Below are positions 16,769 through 26,347 of a DNA stretch of 64,000 nucleotides, in pieces. Numbering within the stretch: the stretch's first letter is position 1; each line of letters starts with the position of its first letter. Position numbers and translations under genes: made by a program. The stretch is from CAVOAK01 sp963664465 (lineage in GTDB: Bacteria; Pseudomonadota; Alphaproteobacteria; UBA8366; CAVOAK01): positions 22,628-86,627 of the forward strand of contig CAXXSU010000012.1 of NCBI GenBank assembly GCA_963664465.2, read 5' to 3'. The notes below the pieces were generated by a model that had not been told where the DNA came from, did not search any database, and saw nothing but the letters and a program-made list of their open reading frames with translations.

Positions 16769-17566
16769 ATGAGCGACGCGAGCGACGCCACAGACCCCAT
16801 AGTGCTTACACGCGACGGTGATATCGCGATCGTAACCCTCAATCGCGAAGACAAACTGAACGCGTTGACGAAAGTGATGTGGACGGATCTGGGCCGAACC
16901 ATGCGTGAGCTCGCAGCTGAAGACGCCTTGCGCTGCATCGTCTTGCGCGGAGCTGGAACGAAGGCTTTCAGTCCTGGAAACGACATTAACGAGTTCGAAA
17001 CCGAGCGCTCGAATGTCACGCAGGCGCGTGACTATGGCGCCCTTATGCACGCCACACTTGCGGCGATTGCCGCCTGTCCGGTGCCAACCGTGGCGATGAT
17101 ACACGGTATCTGCGTTGGCGGCGGCCTTGAGATCGCCGGCTCCTGCGACCTCCGGATCTGCGGCCGCTCGAGCCGCTTCGGCGTCCCGGTGGCAAAACTC
17201 GGACTCGTCATGGCGTATCCGGAAATTGCCGGCCTAATCCGGCTTGTTGGCCGCGCCCGCGCCCTGGAGATCCTGCTCGAAGCCCGCATCTATGATGCGG
17301 AAGAGGCGAAGTCGATGGGCATCGTCACGCGTGTTGTTGAGGATGATAAGGTTGAATCTGAGTCGCTCGAGGCCGCTTGGGGAATCGCTGAGGGCGCTCC
17401 ACTGGTGCAGCGCTGGCACAAGAAGTTCGCCGCCCGTCTGGAAGACCCAACCCCGCTAAGCGCGGATGAGTTGGACGAGGGCTTCGCCTGCTTCGGAACC
17501 GAGGACTTCGTATCCGGCCGCCGCTCGTTCGTCGACAAGGCCAAACCCAAATTCAAGGGCCGCTAG
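16769..17566 (+). CDS. enoyl-CoA hydratase/isomerase family protein
   Basis: A 265-residue crotonase-fold protein. The oxyanion-hole regions are RGAGTKAFSPGNDINEFE and IHGICVGGGLEIAGSCDLRI; the catalytic position often occupied by Glu follows in SRFGVPVAKLGLVMAYPEIA. The start has AGAGGAA seven bases upstream. A GTG one base after its stop begins the CoA-transferase gene, so the two form an operon: a CoA ester is made by the transferase and hydrated or isomerised here. Carnitine-type or branched-chain substrates are possible. Confidence 0.88.
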   Translation: MSDASDATDPIVLTRDGDIAIVTLNREDKLNALTKVMWTDLGRTMRELAAEDALRCIVLRGAGTKAFSPGNDINEFETERSNVTQARDYGALMHATLAAIAACPVPTVAMIHGICVGGGLEIAGSCDLRICGRSSRFGVPVAKLGLVMAYPEIAGLIRLVGRARALEILLEARIYDAEEAKSMGIVTRVVEDDKVESESLEAAWGIAEGAPLVQRWHKKFAARLEDPTPLSADELDEGFACFGTEDFVSGRRSFVDKAKPKFKGR

Positions 17567-17567
17567 A

Positions 17568-18776
17568 GTGCGACCGCTGGACGGCGTTCGCGTGATCGAA
17601 TTGGCCCATATTATGGCCGGGCCGGTCTGCGGCCTGATGCTTGCGGATATGGGCGCCGACGTGATCAAGGTTGAAAAACTACCCGGTGGCGACGATACGC
17701 GGCGTTTTCTTCCGCCAGCCATCGACGGCGTCTCCGCCGCATTCTTGGTCGTCAACCGCAACAAGAAGGGTATTGCACTCAATCTGAAGACTGATGGCGG
17801 CCGTCAGGTTTTATCGCGTTTAATCGCCAGCGCCGACGTCGTCATCGAGAATTTCCGGCGCGGCACTATGGAGCGGCTCGGGTTCGGCTACGACGATCTA
17901 AAGAGTGACCATCCCGGTTTGATCTACTGCGCGGTTTCGGGCTTTGGCCGTACTGGACCCTACGCGGATCGCGGTGGATTCGACCTGATCGCACAGGGTA
18001 TGAGCGGTCTCATGAGCATTACCGGAGAGAGCCAGGGGCGCGCGCCAGTAAAGGTCGGCGCGCCCGTGACCGATATAACCGCAGGGATTCTTGCCGCCCT
18101 TGGCGTCACGGCCGCTTACATTCGGCGTCTAAAAACGGGTGAGGGCGGTTTCGTCGACACGTCGCTTCTCGAGGCCGGCGTCACGCACACATATTGGCAG
18201 TCGGCGATCTGCTTTGCGACCGGCGAGGCGGCATCGGCGCTCGGCTCTTCCCACCCTCTGCTTGCGCCCTATCAAGCATTCCCGACCGCCGACGGCTGGA
18301 TCAATGTCGGGTCTGCAAATCAGACCAATTGGCTTCGGCTGCTCGACGTCATCGGCGCGGCGGAACTGGCTAACGATCCCGACTTCAAATCGAACGAGGA
18401 CCGAATGGCGCATCTCGATCGTCTTGTCGATACGCTTTCGCCAATTTTCAAGAGCCGCCCCAGTGCGGACTGGCTGACCAGCATGGAAGCTGCAGGCATT
18501 CCGGCTGGACCCGTGCTCGACATCGCGCAGATGCAGTCCGACCCGCAGGTAAAGGCCCGAAACATGGTGCTCAACGTCGACCATCCGCAAGGTGGCACGA
18601 CGAAAGCCATCGGTCCGCCGATCAAACTCTCGAACATGGGTTCGCCTAGCGAACGTGGTGCCCCACGCTACGGCCAACACACCAAGGAAGTCTTGCTCGA
18701 TCTCGAATTCGACACCAAGACAATCGACGCGCTGATCGCCGAAGGGGCCGTAGCGATCGACGATGCGACACGCTGA
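17568..18776 (+). CDS. CaiB/BaiF-family (type III) CoA-transferase
   Basis: A 402-residue family III CoA-transferase starting at GTG 17568 with RPLDGVRVIELAHIMAGP, the usual N-terminus. Other marks are MGADVIKVEKLPGGDD, NRNKKGIALNLKTDGGRQV, AVSGFGRTGPYADRGGFDLI and the catalytic Asp in GEGGFVDTSLLEAG. It transfers CoA between carboxylic acids. It overlaps the enoyl-CoA hydratase region almost end to start and the Nudix gene begins three bases after its stop, so all three are probably co-transcribed. Confidence 0.92.
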   Translation: MRPLDGVRVIELAHIMAGPVCGLMLADMGADVIKVEKLPGGDDTRRFLPPAIDGVSAAFLVVNRNKKGIALNLKTDGGRQVLSRLIASADVVIENFRRGTMERLGFGYDDLKSDHPGLIYCAVSGFGRTGPYADRGGFDLIAQGMSGLMSITGESQGRAPVKVGAPVTDITAGILAALGVTAAYIRRLKTGEGGFVDTSLLEAGVTHTYWQSAICFATGEAASALGSSHPLLAPYQAFPTADGWINVGSANQTNWLRLLDVIGAAELANDPDFKSNEDRMAHLDRLVDTLSPIFKSRPSADWLTSMEAAGIPAGPVLDIAQMQSDPQVKARNMVLNVDHPQGGTTKAIGPPIKLSNMGSPSERGAPRYGQHTKEVLLDLEFDTKTIDALIAEGAVAIDDATR

Positions 18777-18779
18777 CAT

Positions 18780-19652
18780 GTGGCCGACCCGGCGGAATGC
18801 GACGTGAGCTATCTCGACCACGTCAGCCACTGCAACAATGCGAACCTGAGCGAGTTCCTGCCCCTGACCCTGGGCGCGTCAAGAATCGGCTGGATGCATC
18901 ATCAGCTCGGCACAGCAGTCGGGCACTGGCCCGAGACGTTTGCCATTAGTGAAATGTCGGTTGCATTGGCGCCCCATGCCGAGGACTTCGCCACGCGCAG
19001 CGCTGCCGTGGAGCCTGCCCTCCGATCGTTCGCGGATCAGGGATTGATCACGGGCTGGCGCGACGAGCCGTATCCGGTCATGCGGGAGTGGGGCGATACA
19101 CCACTGATGCAGATCGAGCGGGCAGCATGTCCAACGCTCGGTGTCCGCGCCTGGGGCGTTCACGTCAACGGCTACGTGCAGCGCAGTGAGGGCCTGTTCA
19201 TGTGGGTCGCCAAGCGTGCAGCGGACAAGCCAACATATCCCGGAATGCTGGACAATATGGTAGCCGGCGGCCAGCCAATCGGCATCGACCTCCGCGCAAA
19301 CATTGTCAAGGAGGCGGCCGAGGAGGCCAGCATTCCCACTGAACTCGCCGAGCATGCGGTCGCGGTCGGCATGATTTCCTATGTCCACCAATTTGCCGAT
19401 GGGCTGAAACCGGATCAGATGTTTTGTTATGACCTGGAGCTGCCGGACGATTTCATTCCGCACAACGCCGACGGAGAAGTCGAAGAATTTGCGTTGTGGC
19501 CCGTCGCTCAAGTCGCCGAGACGGTACGCGACACCACTGAGTTCAAGTTCAATTGTAATCTGGTGATCATCGACTTCTTGATCCGCCACGGCATACTGTC
19601 GCCCGACAACGAGCCCGACTATGGGGCGCTCTGCCGGGGCCTCAGAGCGTAG
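18780..19652 (+). CDS. DUF4743-type Nudix hydrolase
   Basis: A 290-residue protein with an N-terminal DUF4743 domain (about residues 10-120, including FADQGLITGWRDEPYPV) and a C-terminal Nudix domain. The Nudix box is MVAGGQPIGIDLRANIVKEA followed by AEEASI; the first Glu of the consensus is Asp here and the Arg is Lys, as in several relatives. Homologs include thiamine pyrophosphokinase-associated Nudix proteins in plants and fungi that act on oxidised thiamine diphosphates. GTG 18780 is used as the start. Probably the third gene of the 16769 operon. Confidence 0.82.
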   Translation: MADPAECDVSYLDHVSHCNNANLSEFLPLTLGASRIGWMHHQLGTAVGHWPETFAISEMSVALAPHAEDFATRSAAVEPALRSFADQGLITGWRDEPYPVMREWGDTPLMQIERAACPTLGVRAWGVHVNGYVQRSEGLFMWVAKRAADKPTYPGMLDNMVAGGQPIGIDLRANIVKEAAEEASIPTELAEHAVAVGMISYVHQFADGLKPDQMFCYDLELPDDFIPHNADGEVEEFALWPVAQVAETVRDTTEFKFNCNLVIIDFLIRHGILSPDNEPDYGALCRGLRA

Positions 19653-19690
19653 CCCAAATCACGTCTACGGCGACGGAGGTCGTCAGCAGC

Positions 19691-20530
19691 TTAGTCGGCA
19701 AAACCGATCAAGGCGCGGACCTCGGCCGGTGATTGGCCTGCTTCGCGCAGCGCCTGCAGTGTCACAGCACCGTCGCGCTTGGCGAAGCGTTTGCCCTCCT
19801 CATCGGTCACCAAGCGATGGTGATGGTACTCGGGCTGCGGCAGACCGAGGAGCACTTGCAACACTCGATGTATGTGGGTTGCCGGTAGCAGATCCTCGCC
19901 GCGGGTGACCAACGTTACGCCCTGCAACGCATCATCGACACTGACCGACAAATGATAGCTGGTCGCTACGTCCTTGCGCGCGAGCACGACATCGCCGACC
20001 AGTGTCGGATCGACCTCGACCGTGCCCTCCCCATGATCGACAAAGGACAGCGGCCCGGTACGATCGATTGCTTTGCCGATATCCAGCCGCAGTGCATAGG
20101 AGCGCCCTGCACTAATCATGGAGCCGCGTTCCTCGGCATCCAAATGGCGACAGAGTCCCGGATAAATAGGTCCGTCCGGACCATGGGGAGCGACGCCGGC
20201 GCGCGCGATCTCTGCCTGAATGTCCTTGCGTGTGCAAAAGCAGGGGTAAAGCAATTCCGCATTCGACAGCACCGCGAGCGCTGCGACATAGGCCGGGAGA
20301 TGCATCGACTGGCGGCGCACTGGCGTCGTCCAACGCAGGCCGATCCAGGCCAGATCTTCGTAAATCGCGTCGACAAATTCGGGCCGCGTACGCTGCGGAT
20401 CAATATCCTCGATCCGCAGTATGAAACGACCGCCAGACTTTCGCGCTGCATCCCAGGCAAAGAGCGCGCTAAAGGCGTGGCCGACATGTAGCCGCCCCGT
20501 CGGACTCGGCGCGAAGCGCGTGACAACCAT
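19691..20530 (-). CDS. gluQ: glutamyl-Q tRNA(Asp) synthetase
   Basis: A 279-residue truncated glutamyl-tRNA synthetase paralog that attaches glutamate to queuosine 34 of tRNA-Asp. The class I motifs are RFAPSPTGRLHVGHAFSALF (HIGH box as HVGH) and EGKRFAKRDG (KMSKS-like). The zinc site typical of GluQRS is seen as YPCFCTRKD and, further on, YPGLCRH. It lacks an anticodon-binding domain, which separates it from GltX. Divergent from alkA with 29 bases between starts. Confidence 0.95.
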   Translation of the reverse strand: MVVTRFAPSPTGRLHVGHAFSALFAWDAARKSGGRFILRIEDIDPQRTRPEFVDAIYEDLAWIGLRWTTPVRRQSMHLPAYVAALAVLSNAELLYPCFCTRKDIQAEIARAGVAPHGPDGPIYPGLCRHLDAEERGSMISAGRSYALRLDIGKAIDRTGPLSFVDHGEGTVEVDPTLVGDVVLARKDVATSYHLSVSVDDALQGVTLVTRGEDLLPATHIHRVLQVLLGLPQPEYHHHRLVTDEEGKRFAKRDGAVTLQALREAGQSPAEVRALIGFAD

Positions 20531-20559
20531 GAGACTGGCACTATCCTCAGGGCTGAGTT

Positions 20560-21228
20560 ATGTCAATTGCCATGGCCATAACCGACAGGCTAATTGCCAA
20601 GGCCCTCACAGAACTTTCGCGCCGCGATGCGGACATCGCCCGCGCTGTAAAAGAGGTCGGGCATCCGCCGTCGCGCATTCGAGAACCTGGCTTCGGCACG
20701 TTGATCGGTATCATCACGGCACAGCAAATCTCGGCCGCCGCCGCGTCGGCAATTCGCGCTCGGCTCGAAGCCGCTGCCGACCCTTTGACACCACAAAGCT
20801 TCCTGGCGCTCGACGATGCGGCGCTGGCAGCGGTGGGCCTGAGCGGCCGCAAGATCGAATACGGCCGGGCGCTTGCAAAATCGATCGTCTCCGGGGAATT
20901 CGATCCTGACGAACTCGCCGCGCTGCCCGAAGACGCTGCGATGGCCAGCTTGATCAAGCACAAGGGTATCGGCCGATGGAGCGCTGAAATTTACCTGCTG
21001 TTCGCGCTCGGCCGCACCGATGTCTGGCCGGCCGACGACCTGGCGGTGGCAACCGCCGTGCAGCACCTGAAGAGACTGAAAAAGCGCCCGGATCGAAAAC
21101 GCATGGAGACGATTGCCGAGGCTTGGCGGCCATGGCGCGGGATCGTCGCCATCTTGATGTGGAGATACTATCGTGGCGCCCCATTGGGAGTGGATCAACA
21201 ACCAGCCCCGAAGAAAGGCAAGCAGTGA
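20560..21228 (+). CDS. alkA: DNA-3-methyladenine glycosylase II (AlkA-like)
   Basis: A 222-residue HhH-GPD DNA glycosylase that removes alkylated bases. Signatures are FGTLIGIITAQQISAAAASA, the helix-hairpin-helix MASLIKHKGIGRWSAEIYLL and the catalytic Asp in TDVWPADDLAVATAV. It lacks the N-terminal extra domain of E. coli AlkA, as in many short homologs. The TGA stop overlaps the ATG of the following esterase by one base, implying coupled translation. Confidence 0.92.
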   Translation: MSIAMAITDRLIAKALTELSRRDADIARAVKEVGHPPSRIREPGFGTLIGIITAQQISAAAASAIRARLEAAADPLTPQSFLALDDAALAAVGLSGRKIEYGRALAKSIVSGEFDPDELAALPEDAAMASLIKHKGIGRWSAEIYLLFALGRTDVWPADDLAVATAVQHLKRLKKRPDRKRMETIAEAWRPWRGIVAILMWRYYRGAPLGVDQQPAPKKGKQ

Positions 21229-21896
21229 TGAGCCAAACTCTCAGCGGACCGGATTATGGTCCCGAGTCCGATGACGGGCCCTCTGGGGACCCCAGCCAAC
21301 TGATCATCTTGCTGCACGGCCTCGGCGCGGATGGACAAAATCTAATCGGTTTGGCGCCACATTTGGCGAGGACGCTGCCCCGCGCACGGTTCGTCGCGCC
21401 GGATGCACCATTCCCGTGCGACATGGCTCCGATGGGTCGCCAGTGGTTCAGTTTTGGAGATCGCTCGCCCGAACAGTTGATCGCCGGCGTGGAAACTGCC
21501 GCGCCCATTCTCGACGCGTTTATCGACGCTGAACAAGAAAACTGCAACATCGCACCAAGCCAAACGGCCATCGTCGGGTTCAGCCAAGGCACCATGATGG
21601 CACTGCATGTCGCCCTGCGCAGGTCAGAACCGGTCGCCGCAATTGTCGGGTTCTCAGGTCGGCTTATGGCTGGCGACCGACTGGCTAGCGAGCTCCGGTC
21701 CCGCCCGCCGACGTTGCTGATCCACGGCGATGCAGACCCTGTAGTGCCGTTCGAATCACTTGCCGCCGCATCGAAGGGCCTGGAAGACGCCGACGTCGCC
21801 GTAACTACGATAGTTCGCCCCGGCCTCGGCCATGCAATCGACGAACACGGACTTTCCAGTGGCGGTGCGTTTCTTCAGGAGCATCTTGGAGACTGA
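21228..21896 (+). CDS. alpha/beta hydrolase, phospholipase/carboxylesterase type
   Basis: A 222-residue esterase of the carboxylesterase 2 / acyl-protein thioesterase family. The catalytic triad is visible: Ser in AIVGFSQGTMMAL, Asp in LIHGDADPVVPF and His in PGLGHAIDEHGL. The oxyanion region is LIILLHGLGADGQNLIGLAP. It has no signal peptide, so it acts in the cytoplasm on short-chain esters or lysophospholipids. Translationally coupled to alkA (TGATG overlap). Confidence 0.92.
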   Translation: MSQTLSGPDYGPESDDGPSGDPSQLIILLHGLGADGQNLIGLAPHLARTLPRARFVAPDAPFPCDMAPMGRQWFSFGDRSPEQLIAGVETAAPILDAFIDAEQENCNIAPSQTAIVGFSQGTMMALHVALRRSEPVAAIVGFSGRLMAGDRLASELRSRPPTLLIHGDADPVVPFESLAAASKGLEDADVAVTTIVRPGLGHAIDEHGLSSGGAFLQEHLGD

Positions 21897-22072
21897 ACAG
21901 CCAGACCGCGGTGCGCTCGTACGATTGGTATGCACCAGCTACAGATTGCTGCGCGAAACAGCGATAATCTTGAACGAAGGGACAAATTCAGCTATCAGAC
22001 CGTTGTTCCGGCTTAGTTAATTGGCGTTTCGTGGATCTTGGGTGCGGATGGAGCGACGGGAATCGTGGCGCG

Positions 22073-22630
22073 ATGCAAGGATTGAGCGAATCCCCGACAT
22101 TGGTGCTGAATGCGGACTTTCGACCGCTTAGCTACTTTCCACTGTCGCTATGGCCATGGCAAGAAACTATCAAGGCCGTCGTCCTCAGCCGCGTAAATAT
22201 AGTTGCCGAATATGACCAAGTCGTCCGGTCGCCAAGTCTCCAGCTCAAGCTGCCAAGTGTAATCTCGCTAAGAGACTACGTGCCGCCAACGCCACGACCC
22301 GCTTTCACGCGGTTCAACGTATTTCTGCGCGACCGCTTCACTTGTCGATATTGCGGAGAACCTGGACCTGCTCACCAACTTACCTTCGACCACGTTGTCC
22401 CGCGATCGCGCGGCGGGCGCACGACGTGGGAGAATGTTGTGACCGCGTGTAGCAGCTGCAACCTACGCAAGGGTGGCCGTCTATCAAAGGTAGCCAGCAT
22501 GTTCCCGCGCGACAATGTCGCGCGGCCGACGAGCTGGCAATTGCAGGAAAATGGCCGGAGCTTTCCGCCCAACTTCCTCCACGAGAGTTGGGGCGATTTC
22601 CTCTATTGGGATTCGGAGCTGGAGCCCTAA
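22073..22630 (+). CDS. HNH endonuclease family protein
   Basis: A 185-residue HNH-fold protein. The zinc/HNH core is FTCRYCGEPGPAHQLTFDHV then VPRSRGGRTTWENVVTACSS and CNLRKGGR, with two CxxC pairs, the DHV histidine and the Asn. The N-terminus (TLVLNADFRPLSYFPLSLWP) matches the chromosomal HNH proteins found across alphaproteobacteria, often called 5-methylcytosine restriction-like but with unproven role. ATG 22073 is chosen over an upstream frame extension. It stands alone. Confidence 0.9.
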   Translation: MQGLSESPTLVLNADFRPLSYFPLSLWPWQETIKAVVLSRVNIVAEYDQVVRSPSLQLKLPSVISLRDYVPPTPRPAFTRFNVFLRDRFTCRYCGEPGPAHQLTFDHVVPRSRGGRTTWENVVTACSSCNLRKGGRLSKVASMFPRDNVARPTSWQLQENGRSFPPNFLHESWGDFLYWDSELEP

Positions 22631-22686
22631 GGTTCCCGTGATCGAGTGGCCGAGGTACAGCGCGCCCTAGGTGCAAACAGCCAGCA

Positions 22687-23268
22687 TCAAAACCGCTTTG
22701 CGAGCCAGATTGCCAATCGCGAGCCGGCCTTGATGGCGCCGGTCAAAAGTTCATAACCAGGCGCCTGTTCCGCACCGCGATCAAGGGCGATATCGCGATG
22801 AGCGAGTTCATCCTGGCGAAATTCTTCGATCAGGCCGCGTAGCTCGCCTTCGTCGTCGCCCAACGCTTGCGCCTGCTCGCTGTAGTGCTCATCGATGACT
22901 TCTTCGACCGCAGCGGTACATGCCATGGCCGCGCGCGGACCAAGCAGTGCGGTCGCCGCGCCTAGCGCGTAGCCGGCTGTGTGCCATAGCGGACCCAATA
23001 CACTCGGCCTGACACGGCGTCTGAGGAGAATCTCATCGAATCTCGCAAGGTGCCGCTTCTCCTGATCAGCCATCTCCTTGACGGCGTCGGCATCGGGACC
23101 GGCGCGGAGCATGGCAAGCTGGCCCTCGTATATGCGCGCAGCGCCGTATTCTCCCGCATGGTCGACACGTATCATCTGCTGCACCAACTCGTCCGGCGTA
23201 ACATCGCCCGGTAAATAGGCCGGTCCGGTACACGTCGCTTGGCTCCTATTCTTTGTCTGGCTGGTCAT
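22687..23268 (-). CDS. coq7: demethoxyubiquinone hydroxylase (Coq7)
   Basis: A 193-residue di-iron hydroxylase that converts 2-polyprenyl-3-methyl-6-methoxy-benzoquinol to the 5-hydroxy form in ubiquinone synthesis. The iron ligands are visible: Glu in RVDHAGEYGAARIYEG, the ExxH of ADQEKRHLARFDE, Glu and ExxH of AVEEVIDEHYSEQ, and the ExxH of RQDELAHRDIAL. Its start overlaps the dsbB stop by four bases (ATGA), so it is the last gene of a TPR-yqaA-dsbB-coq7 operon. Confidence 0.95.
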   Translation of the reverse strand: MTSQTKNRSQATCTGPAYLPGDVTPDELVQQMIRVDHAGEYGAARIYEGQLAMLRAGPDADAVKEMADQEKRHLARFDEILLRRRVRPSVLGPLWHTAGYALGAATALLGPRAAMACTAAVEEVIDEHYSEQAQALGDDEGELRGLIEEFRQDELAHRDIALDRGAEQAPGYELLTGAIKAGSRLAIWLAKRF

Positions 23269-23777
23269 GATCCTTCCATTGGGCCCGATGAGCGCACAGC
23301 TAGCAATGACGCCAAACCGACGACGATCGAGACAATTGCGTTATAGCCAGCCATCGAAATACCGAAAAGAGACCAGGAAATCTGATCGCACAGGACGACG
23401 GGGGCAGCCAAGATCTGTGCCTTAAGTTCTTCGAATGACGCAGGCGTACCAGACGACGTGCAATTTGCAGGCCCGAGCCACCAATGCTGTTCTATTCCGA
23501 CATGATAAACCGCCAGCGCCGCCCCCGCCATTAACGTCAGTCCGCAAAGCCCGATTGCAAAGCGCCACAGCGGCCAGCGCGGCACAGCCCACCACGCTAA
23601 TAGCCCGAGCCCGCTTGCAATCCACCACGGCCAGCGCTGGAACAAACAGAGTTTGCACGGCGCGAGCCCGCCCCAGTATTGTGACGCATAAACCGACCCC
23701 AGCACGCCAACGCTCGTCACAAACAATGCCGCAGCGACGCCCGACGGCCCGATGATCAATGATTTAAGGTCACTCAC
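23265..23777 (-). CDS. dsbB: disulfide bond formation protein DsbB-like
   Basis: A 170-residue inner-membrane protein with four predicted helices. It reoxidises DsbA and passes electrons to quinone. The first periplasmic loop holds the redox CxxC in LAPCKLCLFQRWPWW; the second Cys pair is in GPANCTSSG and APVVLCDQI. GTG 23777 is the start. It lies in the operon ending with coq7, a quinone synthesis gene, which fits its quinone requirement. Confidence 0.92.
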   Translation of the reverse strand: MSDLKSLIIGPSGVAAALFVTSVGVLGSVYASQYWGGLAPCKLCLFQRWPWWIASGLGLLAWWAVPRWPLWRFAIGLCGLTLMAGAALAVYHVGIEQHWWLGPANCTSSGTPASFEELKAQILAAPVVLCDQISWSLFGISMAGYNAIVSIVVGLASLLAVRSSGPMEGS

Positions 23778-23795
23778 TTTCGCCTCATTCGGCGC

Positions 23796-24386
23796 TCACA
23801 GCGCAAATTTGATGATCAAGAAACCGGCCACCAACAGCGCGACAAATGCACTTGTCACGAAACCGAGCCGCGCCTCGATAAACGATCGGATTTGCTGACC
23901 GAAGTACCATAGAAGCGCCGCCGATACGAAAAACCTGAGGCCGCGGCCAAGCACCGATGCTGTAATAAAGCTGAGTGGATCCAGCGCGGCCACGCCGCTG
24001 GCGATCGTAACAACTTTGTAGGGCAAGAACGTGAGGGCAAAGAGGGCGACGATCCAGGCGCCGTAAAGTTGGTAATAGTCGCGAAACCGGTCAAATTCAG
24101 CAGCATATCCGTAAAGCTCGACTATCGGCCGACCAACGCTCTCGAATAACAACATGCCGATTGCGTAGCCGGCGATCCCACCAAGGACGGATGCGACGGT
24201 GCAGAGCGCAGCAAAGACCCAGGCGCGAGTGCGTTGAGCCAAAATCATCGGAATCAGCATGACATCGGGTGGAATCGGAAAAATCGAACTCTCGATGAAA
24301 CTGACGACCGCCAACCAGCGGACGGCGTGGCGATGCCCGGCAAGCCCCATCGTCCAGTGGTAGCACCGTTTCAGCAGATCGCTCAT
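23796..24386 (-). CDS. YqaA-family membrane protein (SNARE-associated/DedA-like)
   Basis: A 196-residue membrane protein of the YqaA branch of the DedA/SNARE-associated superfamily. Typical are AVSFIESSIFPIPPDVMLIP-like residues near the N-terminus (here WLAVVSFIESSIFPIPPDVM), GGIAGYAIGMLLFE and FLPYKVVTIASGVAALDPLS. DedA relatives flip phospholipids or affect membrane potential; YqaA itself has no defined role. Its ATG overlaps the stop of the upstream TPR gene by four bases. Confidence 0.88.
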   Translation of the reverse strand: MSDLLKRCYHWTMGLAGHRHAVRWLAVVSFIESSIFPIPPDVMLIPMILAQRTRAWVFAALCTVASVLGGIAGYAIGMLLFESVGRPIVELYGYAAEFDRFRDYYQLYGAWIVALFALTFLPYKVVTIASGVAALDPLSFITASVLGRGLRFFVSAALLWYFGQQIRSFIEARLGFVTSAFVALLVAGFLIIKFAL

Positions 24387-26347
24387 TCAAATTCATCCAA
24401 TGCCTCAACAATGCCATCGACAACGCCGCGCCAATCGCCGGGCTCCGGCTGCCGGAAAAGACGCATGGTTGGGTACCACGGCGTTGCATCACCATCTGCG
24501 GCCCAGCGCCAATCAGGAGCGTACTTGAGCATGAGCCAGACCGGACGGCCTAGCGCGCCGGCAATGTGAGCGGTTGCCGAATCAATCGTAATTACAAGAT
24601 CGACGGCTTCCATCGCTGCTGCGGTATCGCCAAATCCAACGAGATAGGGGCTCCAGTCCGCAATCACGTTGGCGAGCCCCTGTTCGGCAATTGCCTCGAC
24701 ACCGGGACCAAATTGCAGACTGACCCATTCGATATCACGACTACCAAACAACGGCAAAAGAGGAGCGAGACCAGACGATCGCAGCCGATCCGCCGGATGC
24801 TCCGGATTTCCGCTCCAACTTACGCCAATTCGACGTTTTGATGTGTGTTCAGGTGGTTCCTTGGAGCCGCTTGGAACACACAAATACGGCATATCGCGTG
24901 GGATACTCGCCGACGTGATGGCGAGTCGATGCGGCAGGCTCATCAAAGGAATGTGGCAATCATGCTCCGGAACCGGATCGTCGGCCGCCACAACCTGCTC
25001 AACACCGTCGAGGGTCGCTAGGAGCGTTGTCAGGGATCTCGGGCACATGATGGCAACGCGCGCGCCCTTCTTCGCAAGGGCCGGCGCGAAGCGGGCGAAC
25101 TGAATGGTGTCGCCCAGACCTTGCTCGGCAACCAGCAAGATCGTGGCGCCCGACGGGTCTTCGCCCTGCCACACCGGGGTGGGCAATGTGCGCGCCGCAA
25201 TCTTGGGCATCTTCAAGCGCCACTCGTACTCTTCGAAGCCAGCCTTGAAATCGCCGTCCAGAAGCAGCGTCATGGCACGATTCCAGTGGAGTTCCGGGCT
25301 CTTTGGGTCGAGCGTGAGCGCGCGGTTGTGCGCCTGTAGCGCATCGTCGAGGCGTAACTTGTCTTGAAGTACGTTGCCCAAATTGCCCCATACCGCGGCG
25401 TACTCGTCATCAATCTGGATGGCAGCCCGCAAATTCTCCTCCGCCTCGTCCGCCCGTCCAAGCCGCTGCAGAGCGGCGCCAAGATTGCTAAGGGCCACGG
25501 TGTCTTGAGGCGCGTGCATTACCGCTTCGTTCAACGGCGTCAAGGCTTTCTCCAATTGGCCCGTATCCACCAAGAGGGCGCCGAGATTGGTAAGTGCAAA
25601 TGCAGAATTCGGATCGTGCCGGAGTGCCTCTCGGTAGGCTGCGTGTGCCTCATCGGTCCGACCGTCGCGCTGTAGGGCAACGCCAAGACTCACACTCACA
25701 GTAGTGTTGCCTGGTTCCCGCGTCAGCGCTTTGCGATATTCGATAATTGCCGTGCCCTGGTCGCCTATGGCGACGCAGGCGTCGGCCAAGGCAGCATGGG
25801 CTCGGGCCGGTGCGCTACCGAGCTCAACTGCGCTGCGCAGGATATCGGCGGCCTCGGACGAGCAACCCGATTCATGAAGCGTTACGCCGAAATTGATGAG
25901 AATCTCTAAATTGTCGGCGTCACCTTCGAGCGCCTTGCGATACTCCTCAATCGTCTCTTTGTTGCGCCCTAGCGCGCTGAGCGCACCGGCAAGGTTATTG
26001 CGGCAGCTATGATCGGCCGGATCACCCTCGAGCGCCGCCCGGTAGACCTCGACTGCATCTTCAAGCCGCCCTGCAGTATGCAGTGTCGCTGCAAGTTCCG
26101 CCTGGTACGAGGGATTTTTAGGGTCCAGATCGACCGCTTTACGGAAACCGTCTAGCGCCGCTGTGACCTCCCCGCGGTCCCGCTCTGCGGCCCCGAGGTA
26201 GCGCCAGACCTCCGCCCGCGTTGGGTCAGCAGCCAATACTTCTTTGTAATGCTCAACTGCCTGCCGAGTATTTCCGTCGCGATGCTCCGCCAATGCGCGT
26301 GCAAGAGCATCGTGGGCGCGCGGTGGCTGAGGGTTTTTGTCTGGCAT
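24383..26347 (-). CDS. TPR-repeat protein with C-terminal glycosyltransferase-9-like domain
   Basis: About 654 residues. Residues 10 to about 380 are roughly eleven tandem TPR units with repeated patterns such as AEVWRYLGAAERDRGEVTAA and PNSAFALTNLGALLVDTGQL. The C-terminal 270 residues resemble GT9/heptosyltransferase-like folds: ILLVAEQGLGDTIQFARFAP, RIGVSWSGNPEHPADRLRSS and AMEAVDLVITIDSATAHIAG. This fusion is common in alphaproteobacteria and is presumed to glycosylate proteins or lipids; activity is unproven. ATG 26347 is preferred; 26371 is an alternative. First gene of the operon leading to yqaA, dsbB and coq7. Confidence 0.85.
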   Translation of the reverse strand: MPDKNPQPPRAHDALARALAEHRDGNTRQAVEHYKEVLAADPTRAEVWRYLGAAERDRGEVTAALDGFRKAVDLDPKNPSYQAELAATLHTAGRLEDAVEVYRAALEGDPADHSCRNNLAGALSALGRNKETIEEYRKALEGDADNLEILINFGVTLHESGCSSEAADILRSAVELGSAPARAHAALADACVAIGDQGTAIIEYRKALTREPGNTTVSVSLGVALQRDGRTDEAHAAYREALRHDPNSAFALTNLGALLVDTGQLEKALTPLNEAVMHAPQDTVALSNLGAALQRLGRADEAEENLRAAIQIDDEYAAVWGNLGNVLQDKLRLDDALQAHNRALTLDPKSPELHWNRAMTLLLDGDFKAGFEEYEWRLKMPKIAARTLPTPVWQGEDPSGATILLVAEQGLGDTIQFARFAPALAKKGARVAIMCPRSLTTLLATLDGVEQVVAADDPVPEHDCHIPLMSLPHRLAITSASIPRDMPYLCVPSGSKEPPEHTSKRRIGVSWSGNPEHPADRLRSSGLAPLLPLFGSRDIEWVSLQFGPGVEAIAEQGLANVIADWSPYLVGFGDTAAAMEAVDLVITIDSATAHIAGALGRPVWLMLKYAPDWRWAADGDATPWYPTMRLFRQPEPGDWRGVVDGIVEALDEFE